Source of the DNA: CAZRWH01 sp964603905
Lineage (GTDB): Bacteria > Patescibacteriota > Gracilibacteria > UBA1369 > UBA12470
NCBI GenBank assembly: GCA_964603905.1
Contig: CAZRWH010000046.1
Span: 1-7,467, forward strand
Direction of reading: 5' to 3'
Length of the DNA stretch: 7,467 bases
In this document: positions 1-7,399 of the stretch, one piece after another
Layout of the letters: every line of letters starts with the position of its first letter
How positions within the stretch are numbered: the stretch's first letter is position 1
Made by a program: the position numbers and the translations under genes
Notes under the pieces: model-generated
The model's database searches: none
Told to the model about the DNA's origin: nothing
The model's input: only the letters and a program-made list of their open reading frames with translations

Positions 1-591
1 ATTAAATCATGTTTTCCAGATGGAAAGCAGGGGATTTTGTTGAAGGATCAGGCTGTTTTGTGTTTTCCTGGGATTCAGGGGAGAGAGCTTGATTTATGGT
101 TTGCGGCTGGGTTTACGGAAGAAGATATGGTGTTGGTTGAGAGAGATCCGGGTCGTGCTCGAAATCTTCGTAGAAGATATCCTCAGGCTATTGTCGTGGA
201 GCAAGATTTTAGGGCTAGGACGTTTGCTAAGAATTTGAAGAAGGGGCTTCATGGAAGAAGGCTTTCGGCTATGAATTTTGATCCTGATGATAAGCTTACG
301 GCTCCTTATGTGAAGGGGGTTAAATCTGTCGTCGCTTCTTTGGCGGCGCCGAGCGCTTTTTTGGGTATGAAGTTTTGTACTGGAGGAAGGTACGAAAATA
401 TTCGACTTTACAAGAAACTTGTTGATTTGCCGATGGATGTTTTTGAGAGAAGGGCTCAGTTAAGAATGGCTGTTAACAGAGCTTTGCCAGGCTTGATGGG
501 GCGAAAGTCTGATTTGATTGATTCAGGTGTGTATCAAGGGGATGGCGCTTCGACTCAAATGCTTTATTCAATGTCAAAAATTACCAGATAA
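1..591 (+). CDS. Methyltransferase-like Rossmann-fold protein (5' end possibly outside window)
   Basis: Frame 1 is open from the window edge to the TAA at 589-591. The first usable starts are TTG at 37 and TTG at 40, giving 184 or 183 residues, but the true start may lie upstream. Numbering from TTG 37, the protein begins with a hydrophobic strand and a glycine loop (CFPGIQG, residues 9-15), in the place of methyltransferase motif I. An acidic strand end follows (LVERD, 33-37, with E35 as the likely ribose-binding acid), then EQDF (55-58) and a motif IV-like MNFDPDD (79-85). The tail carries GVYQGDGASTQML (164-176). This order matches a class I SAM-dependent methyltransferase-like family that I associate with phages and prophages. 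The glycine loop is not a canonical GxGxG, so catalytic activity is uncertain and the substrate is unknown. The gene overlaps the giant helicase gene by one base and is probably co-translated with it. The fold assignment is moderately sure; the function is inferred. Confidence 0.72.
   Translation: MKSCFPDGKQGILLKDQAVLCFPGIQGRELDLWFAAGFTEEDMVLVERDPGRARNLRRRYPQAIVVEQDFRARTFAKNLKKGLHGRRLSAMNFDPDDKLTAPYVKGVKSVVASLAAPSAFLGMKFCTGGRYENIRLYKKLVDLPMDVFERRAQLRMAVNRALPGLMGRKSDLIDSGVYQGDGASTQMLYSMSKITR
29..33 (+). promoter_or_regulatory. Possible Shine-Dalgarno for an internal TTG start
   Basis: The purine run AGGGG lies 6 bases before the TTG at 40 and 3 bases before the TTG at 37. If the methyltransferase-like gene starts inside the window, this spacing favours TTG 40. 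Because the frame stays open upstream to the window edge, the run may instead be ordinary coding sequence (a Gln-Gly codon pair). Confidence 0.25.
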
Positions 592-593
592 TG
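589..593 (+). promoter_or_regulatory. TAATG stop-start overlap coupling genes 1 and 2
   Basis: The TAA of the methyltransferase-like gene shares its last A with the ATG of the giant helicase gene. No Shine-Dalgarno-like purine run is visible in the bases just before the ATG (AAAAATTACCAGATA). Initiation of the second gene by ribosomes finishing the first is the simplest reading. This implies one transcript and linked expression of the two proteins. Confidence 0.6.
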
Positions 594-3500
594 TATAGAG
601 ATGTAGATGTACAAACAGGCGCCTGTGAAAATGTAGCTTCTAGCTGCAGACTTCTTGAAAGCATTAACGGATATACTGGTCATGAAATATTGAGTCAGCT
701 TAATGGTGTTGAGCCTCGTGAATATCAGACGAGATGTATTGATAATACGATTCAGGCTATGAGGGATGGTGAGCGTGCTACCAGGTGGGTTTTGGGTACT
801 GGAGGCGGTAAGACAACGATTGCTATGTCTTTGATCCAACAGGCAAAGAGGGTTCTTTATATTTGTCCGAGTAATTTTGCTGTAAAAAATGCTCAAGGGG
901 AGCTTGAGAAGCGTGGAATTGGAAAGAGCTCGAAAAGGTTGAAAGGAAGGAGGTCAGTTACAGGTTTTGATGGTGATACGGAGATTGTTTTTGCAACTGT
1001 TCAAATGCTTAATGAGAGCGATAAATTCCGCTTGCTTGATCCTGATCATTTCGATCTTATTGTTGTTGATGAGGCACACGGTTTTATGGGGAAACAGTTC
1101 CGTGAAGTTCCGCAACATTTTAATGGTTTTCAGGTTTGGATGACTGCTACAGAGGAGAATACTCAGTGGAGTTTGGATATGTTTGTGGGGCATAAAGCTA
1201 TCGATTATTCTTATCATCAACTTGCTAAGAACGAGGGATATCCTGAGATGATTGTTGTTCCTTATCATGTTGAGACAAAAGATCTTCATAAGGCTTCTTA
1301 TGTTGGAGGTCGTTTTGTTGCAGGCAACAGAAGTGAGGAGAAGGTTTATAACTTGCCTCATCGTTTTGCTGTTTGTGAAAAAATTCTTCTTGAATCTCTT
1401 GCGAAAGGTCAGAAGTCTATTGGTTTCTTGCCTTCGGTTTCTTCTTCTAAGAAGTTTGTTAGGTATTTTTCTGAAACTTATCCGCAGTATGCACATTTGA
1501 TTGCGCATATTGATGGGTATATGTCTGACAAGGAGAAAGAGCGTATATTTGCAGATTTAAAAAGCGGCAAACTGCTTGCTGTTTTTAACAAGGATCTTCT
1601 TAACGAAAGTGTAAGTATTGATGATATTGAGCATATTATTTTGGCGGATGTTTGTGGATCTCCTGGTCGTACATTCCAAAGGATTGGACGTGGTTGTAGA
1701 AAAGGGAAAGAGAGGTTTTTTGTTCATGATGTTGTTTCTGTTGTGAAAAATATGGATTCGGATGATTTTGCGACAATGGAATCGACGCCAAAGAGTGTTT
1801 CTGGAATGATGGGGTTCAAGAGAATTCCGAAAAAAGGTGGTTTTGTTGCTGCTGGTAAAAATCGTGGAATGGCAGTTGATCATGATGCTGAAGGAGATAT
1901 CACATATGTTAATAACTCTGTAATTGACAGTTGTGAGGTTCACTTCACTGAGGCGATTATGGATCTTAAGGCTATGAAAAGTCGCAAGGTTGCACTTCAA
2001 GTATTTGAATCTTTTGCAAAAGCGTTCTCGACCAATATTTTTGCATTAGTTGCATACCCGGAATCTTATATGGGGATAGAAGCTTCTCCTGTTACGATTG
2101 AGCTTTCTACCGGTCGTAAATTTGAAATAACATTCAAAGATGCGATTGGTGCGGCAAAGATGTATGGAGTTTATCCGTACCTTAAGGATTACGCTTATGC
2201 ACAGGTTGCATTGCTTGTTGGAGAGGTGAAAGGGAAGGTCAATGACGCTGTGTCGGATGCTCCAATTGAAGAGGGTACAAAAGAGATTCCTAGCCATCCG
2301 TTTTCACGTCACCGAGTTGATTCGATGATTGCTATGGGGAATTGTGGTCATCAGGTGTTTAGAGATCTTTTGAAAGGGTTTACTAGGCCTGGTGTGTATC
2401 GTGGAAAAGTATCTGTTTCTATTAAGCTGGAGGATAAAATGGAGATGGATCAGATTGCTGAAATTTTTGATATCAATGGATTCCATGTTTTTGGTGTAGA
2501 GCCTTACGATAGAGATTCTATTGTAGTTGGAGTTGATGCTACCAAAACAATGGAGAGATGGGAGAGATATGCGGATGTTGCAGATAAGTTTAAGAAGACT
2601 TTGATGGTGAGCGAGAGCGTTATCGGGATTAGGAGGTATTCACTTAAATGGAGTGCTAAAGTTGGCAAGGAGGATAGGCATTACACGAAGTTCTCTGAGA
2701 GACTTGGAGAGTCTTATAACAGGGCTATTTATGCTAAGGTTGAGAGGGCTAAGAGAAGAGGAGAGGATTATGTTGTTTTCAGTCCGGAAGAAGTTGAAAG
2801 AGATGGAGAGTTTATAAAGAGGTTTGTTCTGGATTTGATGATCCCTGATCTTGAATTTAACGAGGATACTAGATGTTTTGTTGATGTTTGGATGGACTCT
2901 TATGGAGCATGGCATGTTCCGATTCACGATTTGGAGCTTATGGTTCTTCCTTGTACAAGTTTCAAAGATAAAGAGACTGGGGTATTGCCTGACGACCTTG
3001 TGTCACTTGTGAACAAAGTTAGTTTTGATGATCCTATGAATAAATTTCTCTGGGATTTTATTTGTTCATGTGTGGAAGAAGGCCTCGCGTCTTATGGGAG
3101 AGGATACAGTTTTGAAGTTATGGCTTCTGATGAACTGGAAAAATTTGAGATGGGTATGGAGTTTCAAGCTAATTTCGTATCAGCTGTAGAGGGTTTTTAT
3201 GAAGCTGCAAGAAAAAAAGGCATTATTATATCTCGTGGATATAGTCGGTTTCATATTGATTTGGCTCCTATGTTTGGAGAAGAGCCTGAGGTTCCTGATA
3301 CTCCGTTTTATACTGGCGATGTTGATTTGAAGAAGTTGCTTTTCTCTCAGCAGTTTGATTTGGATTGGACTGATCCTGATAGTGATGTTGATGCACATTT
3401 TGCTATGGAGCTTTGGAATACGATCAAGATGTATTTCACCAAAAATCCATTTAAAGATGAGTTTTTCTTGTCCGCTTCCGAAGTTGATAGGTTGAACAAA

Positions 3501-6500
3501 AAGGCTTGGATTGATTCAGCTTCTACAACAGCAATTCCTTTTCGTGAATTGCCTGATGCTATTGATCGTTTTGTAGCGGCTGTTAGGGCTCACGGTATTA
3601 TGCTTTATGTTCATAAAAATCGTACAAATAGCTGTCAATTCAAATTGGCCTCTTTTTATGAAAAGCGAGAAGAGGTTGTTTCGTTTGCTCAAGATGCAAT
3701 GCTGATGAGGTCTGCTCGGCATATCAACCTTCTTGGCCAAGATGATAGTGGGATTAAGGTCTCCAAAAAATATTTTAAATGTGGAAGAGGGTATCTATCA
3801 TCTCTTTCTTTTGGGAAAATGAGTGCTAGGTCTGTAGTTGGTGCAAAGGATATTTTTGATTCTGATCAACATGCGACTTTGTTAAAGAATATGATGAGGA
3901 TGTATGGAGTTGTACTTGAAGCTGAAGGACATCGGAGTGATATGGTTGTGAAGAAAGAGGATTATTCTGGGATGATTCCGATGGCTGCTCCTGTTAAGGT
4001 TCCTCGTGGTGTTTATATTAGAAATGTAAAAAATTATATCGAAGTTGCTGGGGTAAAACAGAGAGTTCCTTATATGGGGGAAAAGTCTAATCAGCGGCTT
4101 TTGCGTGGTGTTTATTATGCTCTTAAGGCAGGGGAGGATATTGTTGAATTGCCGTTTGCATATAGCAAGGCTCATGATGCTTATGATAGCGTCAAATCTT
4201 TGAGGGCTTATCTTATGGCTCACGGTTTTGGTCCAAATATCCTTGCTCCTATTGGTGTTAAGCCAGATACAGTATCTTTGTCGTTGCAGGGGCTTTCGTT
4301 GACGCCTTTTGAGGAGGATACATTGCTTCCGTCGATTTTTGAGGAGGATGTTAGGGACTTTAATGGCTTCATGTATGGGGTTGATGATGTTGCTCAAAAA
4401 ACTGCTTTTGAGGTTGCTGAGGTGGCTGTTTCGACATCGGTTGAAAAATTGCTTCCTTGCCATTATCCTAAAGCGTTTTTGGATACTGTTGATTTTTGGA
4501 ATGAGTTTTGTAAAAAAGATGGGGCTCCTAAGCTTGTTGCTAGGGGTAAGTTTGAACGATTTGTTGCTGAAATTGAGGATGATCCTGTTGCGAAGGAATT
4601 TTTTAGGTTTGCTCCTTTTGTTATGGCTATGACAGATGAACAGTGCAAGGGAGATTGGATTGCAAATGCTGAGGGATTGATGGATCGCAGACATGATGTT
4701 TTAGATAAGGGGTTCTTTGATTATACTTCTGTTTGTAACTTCTTCAGTGTTGTTACTGAGAAGCACAGAAAGAAACGTCGTGATAAGCGTTGGTATGACA
4801 ATTCTTATGTTTTTAAACTTCTTACTCATCGACTTGGTTCTAGGCCTGAGGCCGATCTTAACGTGGTGATTCAGGAGGATTATGATAAAGCTGTGGTTGA
4901 TATTTTGGCAGAGTGGAATGAGTGGGCCCCTCCTGGTTATGAGGTTTTGGAGGGGGAAGCGTTGGATCATTTAGGGCTTCATCGTGTTCTTGCGGAGAGG
5001 CTTCAATGGGGAGTTTTTGCCAGGGCTGGTAAACAGGCCAATATGAGTTTTCAAGGCATTACCGGTAATCAATATCATAGGAAGATGGCTAGAGCTGCAC
5101 TTGCTAAAAGTCCTCAGTCTAAATCTGTTAGGAGGTTGAATGTTGGTTTCTGGGATTTTGATTCTGAATCTATTCCTGGAGTTGCGACTTCTGCTTTGGA
5201 TGTGTCGGACCTTAGCTTTGATGATTATAAAAAACTTGTTAAGGCTGCATTGGATACGATTGTTCCAAAAGATTTTTTGAAAAATGGTATACCTCCTTCT
5301 AATCAACTTAATGAGAGACGTCTTTATAAGTTTGAAATCAAGCACATGCTACTTTGCTTGTTGGCTGTTATTGGTTCTCATGAAGGAATAACTGATATTA
5401 GAAAAGTTGCTTCTCATGTTGGTGTTCAGCATTCGATTTTCATGGCGTTTATGGAGCATTTGCCTCCTTCTGTTTTTGTTAGAGAGGCTCCTCGTTTTAG
5501 AGATACTCTTGAGGAGATATCTAAGGAATATCCTGATGATCTTGGTCGTATTTTGAATGACGAGGTGACTATTGAGAGGTTTCAAATGATTGAGGACGGT
5601 CTATCGGAGTCTGTTGAAAAAGATTGCGGCAAAATTATTGATGAGATTATCAATGAATGGAATGAATGGGCTCCTCCTGGGTATGAGGTTGCTGATGGCA
5701 AGCCTTTGGATCATGTTCGTATTCATAGTGTTCTTGCCGAGAGATTGTTTGTTGGAGTTTTTAAAAGGGCTTCTTTGAATAATGATGACTCGACTCATAG
5801 AAAGATTGTTCAAAGGGCATTTGCTAATTCAGATAGGGCAAATTCGATAAAAAGGCTTGATGATGTGTTGGAATGGGAGGGGACTCCGCCGGGTGCTATG
5901 ACTGCTGAGTTGAAGGTTGGTGATATTGAATATAAGGATTATAAGAATGCTGTTGAAGCTATCATGCATATGTATGCAGTTCGGTCTTTTTCGTTGGTTG
6001 ATTTGCCTTGTAATACTTCAGAAGAAAGACGTGTTCATGGGATTATGTTGAAAAATTTGGTTCTTATGGTTTTTTCTGTGGTTTCCGGAAGTACAGATGG
6101 TGCGACTATCAAGAAAATGGCTAGTCATTTGGGTCATCACCATATGCTTTTGATGGCTCTGATGGAAGTGTTTCCGCCTTCGTTTATATATGAACATGTA
6201 GGCGGGATAACGGGCTCTATTGCTTATATGTCAGATAATTGGAACCGATTGGATCGATTTACATCAAATCCTGCGTTTAAGCTTGGTCTTAAAGAAGTTA
6301 AGGAAAGTCTTGAAGGAGAACCTGTCCAAGCCGATTACGATCGGGCGATGGTTGAAATGGTTGATGAGTGGAATGACTGGATCCGAGAAAATGATCTCGA
6401 GGCTTACGGAACGATTTCTCGCGGGTTTAAGAATCTAAGGGATGATGAAATGCAGGTTATCAATCAAAGGCTTCGGTATGGTGTTTTTGCGAGAGTTGCT

Positions 6501-7082
6501 AAGGGTAATATGATTAAAGCTGATAGATTTATGAGAGACAAAAAACATCGTGATTTTGCGAAAAAAGCTATACGAAAAATTATTGGAAGGAGCTTGAACT
6601 GCAACGTTATGTCGTTTGGGATGGTTCAATCTCCTAAGCCGCATGATGATTGGCAAGACATTCCTGGTCTTATCTCTGTGGACGAAAATATTCCTTCGTA
6701 TATTCAATCTGTTCAGGGTGCTTTTGCATGGTTGGATCACTTCATGTTTGAACGTGGTAAGAGTGGTGTGCAAATTAAGATTGCACAAAACAGTGCTGTT
6801 CTTGAGGCTGCGATTTCTGTTGTTGGGAATACTGACCCGGAGACTCTTAAAAAGTTCCTATTAAGTATTCGTGGTTTCCATATTCTGGCTATGGGGGCTA
6901 TGATTGTTCATCCTCCTGAAGATCTTTCGATGTTGCGGCTTGAGAAGTCTATTAATTATGTTGCTGAAAATATTGAAACGATGCTTAAAGCTAGAAACAA
7001 CCCTGACTTCTTTGAGATCGACCGTTTGAAAATTGTTATCGCCCAAGAAGTTGTCGATGAGATTTTGTCGCAGATTCCGTAG
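591..7082 (+). CDS. Giant SF2 (DEAH/ResIII-like) helicase with modular repeat C-terminus, 2163 aa
   Basis: This is a predicted ATP-driven nucleic-acid helicase or translocase. Seen in the sequence: Q-motif-like REYQ (residues 43-46), Walker A GTGGGKT (69-75, K74), motif Ia ICPSNF (91-96), motif II VVDEAH (158-163), motif III TAT (185-187), a motif IV-like strand QKSIGFLPS (274-282), a motif V region with LNESVSIDD (337-345), and motif VI QRIGRGCR (363-370) with candidate arginine fingers R367 and R370. The core ends near residue 390 and most resembles the ResIII/DEAD-DEAH group. Residues ~508-1236 form about six diverged alpha/beta units. Residues 1429-2163 form three tandem, mainly helical repeats. 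No signal peptide, membrane segment or nuclease motif is apparent, so a cytoplasmic location is likely. The ATG overlaps the upstream stop. The next in-frame ATG (residue 57) would cut off the Q motif, which supports the ATG at 591. At 2163 residues it is several times longer than a simple SF2 helicase. The helicase call is firm; the biological role is unknown. Confidence 0.95.
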   Translation: MYRDVDVQTGACENVASSCRLLESINGYTGHEILSQLNGVEPREYQTRCIDNTIQAMRDGERATRWVLGTGGGKTTIAMSLIQQAKRVLYICPSNFAVKNAQGELEKRGIGKSSKRLKGRRSVTGFDGDTEIVFATVQMLNESDKFRLLDPDHFDLIVVDEAHGFMGKQFREVPQHFNGFQVWMTATEENTQWSLDMFVGHKAIDYSYHQLAKNEGYPEMIVVPYHVETKDLHKASYVGGRFVAGNRSEEKVYNLPHRFAVCEKILLESLAKGQKSIGFLPSVSSSKKFVRYFSETYPQYAHLIAHIDGYMSDKEKERIFADLKSGKLLAVFNKDLLNESVSIDDIEHIILADVCGSPGRTFQRIGRGCRKGKERFFVHDVVSVVKNMDSDDFATMESTPKSVSGMMGFKRIPKKGGFVAAGKNRGMAVDHDAEGDITYVNNSVIDSCEVHFTEAIMDLKAMKSRKVALQVFESFAKAFSTNIFALVAYPESYMGIEASPVTIELSTGRKFEITFKDAIGAAKMYGVYPYLKDYAYAQVALLVGEVKGKVNDAVSDAPIEEGTKEIPSHPFSRHRVDSMIAMGNCGHQVFRDLLKGFTRPGVYRGKVSVSIKLEDKMEMDQIAEIFDINGFHVFGVEPYDRDSIVVGVDATKTMERWERYADVADKFKKTLMVSESVIGIRRYSLKWSAKVGKEDRHYTKFSERLGESYNRAIYAKVERAKRRGEDYVVFSPEEVERDGEFIKRFVLDLMIPDLEFNEDTRCFVDVWMDSYGAWHVPIHDLELMVLPCTSFKDKETGVLPDDLVSLVNKVSFDDPMNKFLWDFICSCVEEGLASYGRGYSFEVMASDELEKFEMGMEFQANFVSAVEGFYEAARKKGIIISRGYSRFHIDLAPMFGEEPEVPDTPFYTGDVDLKKLLFSQQFDLDWTDPDSDVDAHFAMELWNTIKMYFTKNPFKDEFFLSASEVDRLNKKAWIDSASTTAIPFRELPDAIDRFVAAVRAHGIMLYVHKNRTNSCQFKLASFYEKREEVVSFAQDAMLMRSARHINLLGQDDSGIKVSKKYFKCGRGYLSSLSFGKMSARSVVGAKDIFDSDQHATLLKNMMRMYGVVLEAEGHRSDMVVKKEDYSGMIPMAAPVKVPRGVYIRNVKNYIEVAGVKQRVPYMGEKSNQRLLRGVYYALKAGEDIVELPFAYSKAHDAYDSVKSLRAYLMAHGFGPNILAPIGVKPDTVSLSLQGLSLTPFEEDTLLPSIFEEDVRDFNGFMYGVDDVAQKTAFEVAEVAVSTSVEKLLPCHYPKAFLDTVDFWNEFCKKDGAPKLVARGKFERFVAEIEDDPVAKEFFRFAPFVMAMTDEQCKGDWIANAEGLMDRRHDVLDKGFFDYTSVCNFFSVVTEKHRKKRRDKRWYDNSYVFKLLTHRLGSRPEADLNVVIQEDYDKAVVDILAEWNEWAPPGYEVLEGEALDHLGLHRVLAERLQWGVFARAGKQANMSFQGITGNQYHRKMARAALAKSPQSKSVRRLNVGFWDFDSESIPGVATSALDVSDLSFDDYKKLVKAALDTIVPKDFLKNGIPPSNQLNERRLYKFEIKHMLLCLLAVIGSHEGITDIRKVASHVGVQHSIFMAFMEHLPPSVFVREAPRFRDTLEEISKEYPDDLGRILNDEVTIERFQMIEDGLSESVEKDCGKIIDEIINEWNEWAPPGYEVADGKPLDHVRIHSVLAERLFVGVFKRASLNNDDSTHRKIVQRAFANSDRANSIKRLDDVLEWEGTPPGAMTAELKVGDIEYKDYKNAVEAIMHMYAVRSFSLVDLPCNTSEERRVHGIMLKNLVLMVFSVVSGSTDGATIKKMASHLGHHHMLLMALMEVFPPSFIYEHVGGITGSIAYMSDNWNRLDRFTSNPAFKLGLKEVKESLEGEPVQADYDRAMVEMVDEWNDWIRENDLEAYGTISRGFKNLRDDEMQVINQRLRYGVFARVAKGNMIKADRFMRDKKHRDFAKKAIRKIIGRSLNCNVMSFGMVQSPKPHDDWQDIPGLISVDENIPSYIQSVQGAFAWLDHFMFERGKSGVQIKIAQNSAVLEAAISVVGNTDPETLKKFLLSIRGFHILAMGAMIVHPPEDLSMLRLEKSINYVAENIETMLKARNNPDFFEIDRLKIVIAQEVVDEILSQIP
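2619..2762 (+). other. AP2/integrase-type DNA-binding-like segment 1 (in giant helicase)
   Basis: Residues 677-724 read as short strands GIRRYSLKWSAKV (679-691) and RHYTKF (696-701), followed by a helix NRAIYAKVERAKRRG (710-724). This resembles the layout of AP2-like domains: a G-V/I-x-x start, a central W, a lysine/arginine-rich strand, then an acidic/aromatic helix. These domains bind the DNA major groove in plant factors and in phage homing endonucleases. The match is by eye, and the segment is basic, as expected for DNA contact. Confidence 0.35.
4002..4136 (+). other. AP2/integrase-type DNA-binding-like segment 2 (in giant helicase)
   Basis: Residues 1138-1182 show RGVYIRNVKNYIEVAGVKQ (1139-1157), then the strand RVPYMG (1158-1163), then the helix NQRLLRGVYYALKAG (1167-1181). 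The R-G-V-Y start, the turn before the basic strand and the closing helix follow the AP2-like beta-beta-beta-alpha order. It occupies the same position relative to the next alpha/beta unit as segment 1 does, just before the strand near residue 1184. This supports it being part of the repeated architecture. Confidence 0.4.
4875..7079 (+). repeat. Three tandem ~240-residue C-terminal repeats of the giant helicase
   Basis: Copies cover residues 1429-1675, 1676-1913 and 1914-2163, or nt 4875-5615, 5616-6329 and 6330-7079. Anchor 1 is EWNEW, EWNEW and EWNDW at residues 1441, 1689 and 1926. Anchor 2 is ERLQWGVFARA, ERLFVGVFKRA and QRLRYGVFARV at 1469, 1717 and 1959. Anchor 3 is FMAFMEHLPPS, LMALMEVFPPS and AMGAMIVHPPE at 1617, 1854 and 2100. 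Over residues 1441-1479 against 1689-1727, 28 of 39 positions are identical by hand alignment. At DNA level, 36 bases at 4911 and 5655 differ at only four positions. The third copy is the most diverged. The segment just before anchor 3 has a helix-turn-helix-like look in copies 1 and 2 (RKVASHVGVQH, KKMASHLGHHH). The repeats are mainly helical, and no named family is recognised. Confidence 0.9.
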
Positions 7083-7092
7083 GAGGAGCTCC

Positions 7093-7332
7093 TTAGTTGA
7101 TCAGATCAAAGAGTAGCGCTCTCAACTGTTCCGCAGATTGCGGATCGCTTATTTCTGATCTTGGTGTTAGTCCGTTACTAACATCTATTTGAAAAGTGTC
7201 ACCGGTCTTTATTGATTCCGGAAGGAAGTCTACAGGCCAACAGTCTACGATGGCTTTGTCGCCATTGTCGGTCATTACCGATATTTGTGCTTTGTCAGCT
7301 GTTTCGGACATTAGAGTGGCTTTAAGGTTCAT
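7093..7332 (-). CDS. Small DUF3006-like hypothetical protein, 79 aa
   Basis: The gene runs on the minus strand from ATG at 7332-7330 to TAA at 7095-7093. It is convergent with the giant gene and separated from it by 10 bases. The product reads as strands around AQISVM (15-20), DKAIVDCW (25-32) and FQIDVSN (47-53), with the central motif FLPESIKTGDTF (36-47), and ends in a short helix, EQLRALLFDLI (68-78). The pattern of hydrophobic strand, L-P-x-x-(I/A)-K-x-G-D, strand, C-terminal helix resembles the DUF3006 family of small beta-rich proteins, whose function is unknown. The length fits that family. No Shine-Dalgarno sequence precedes the ATG. Wobble bases on its own strand favour A and C (about 28 A, 20 C, 17 T, 13 G by hand), as expected for a gene on the strand opposite the giant ORF. 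The overlapping + strand frame at 7196-7444 lacks any comparable motif. Confidence 0.65.
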   Translation of the reverse strand: MNLKATLMSETADKAQISVMTDNGDKAIVDCWPVDFLPESIKTGDTFQIDVSNGLTPRSEISDPQSAEQLRALLFDLIN

Positions 7333-7370
7333 GGTAGGTAGAGTGTTTTTGTTTTTTATTTTAGGAGATC

Positions 7371-7399
7371 ATAGTAGTCTTTTAAATGTGTTCCTTCAA
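7371..7399 (-). promoter_or_regulatory. Candidate sigma70-like promoter of the small minus-strand gene
   Basis: On the minus strand, TTGAAG (7399-7394) and TACTAT (7376-7371) match the -35 and -10 consensus at four of six bases each, with an exact 17-base spacer. Transcription would start near 7364, giving a leader of about 30 bases before the ATG. That leader is A-rich and has no Shine-Dalgarno sequence. This is the only well-spaced pair I found in the 135-base stretch right of the gene. Confidence 0.35.

Larger units (their letters stand above)
2112..4298 (+). repeat. Protein-level array of ~115-residue alpha/beta units within the giant helicase
   Basis: Each unit shows a beta strand, an amphipathic helix, a glycine-containing strand and a final strand. 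Units begin near residues 606, 726, 839, 957, 1067 and 1182, at intervals of about 120, 113, 118, 110 and 115. The aligned glycine-strand segments include NGFHVFGVE (629-637), KGIIISRG (876-883), HGIMLYVH (1001-1008), YGVVLEAE (1105-1112) and HGFGPNIL (1211-1218). Each is followed about 6-15 residues later by an alternating-hydrophobic strand such as SIVVGVDA or FHIDLAP. A weaker copy may lie at 508-545. Primary identity between units is low, so the repeat rests on pattern and spacing. I do not recognise the family. Confidence 0.5.

Noticed and set aside
4495..4510. Possible fourth, earlier copy of the C-terminal repeat, from DFWNEF at residues 1301-1306
   Set aside because: The motif resembles EWNEW, but the distance to the next copy is only ~139 residues and the other two anchors are not found in order. 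It may be a decayed partial copy but cannot be supported.
3882..4694. 270-codon minus-strand open frame inside the giant gene
   Set aside because: The translation is rich in Asn, Ser, Ile and Arg with no domain pattern, as expected for the antisense of a G/T-rich coding strand.
7084..7093. Perfect 10-base palindrome AGGAGCTCCT between the convergent stop codons, considered as a shared terminator
   Set aside because: It has no loop and no T-run on either side, so it cannot form a normal intrinsic terminator hairpin.
7097..7109. TTGATC-A-GATCAA dyad, considered as an operator
   Set aside because: It encodes the last residues of the small minus-strand protein, is far from any promoter candidate, and is short enough to occur by chance.
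7131..7143. CCGCA-GAT-TGCGG inverted repeat, considered as a terminator for the giant gene
   Set aside because: The stem is only 5 bp, no T-tract follows, and it lies inside the minus-strand coding region.
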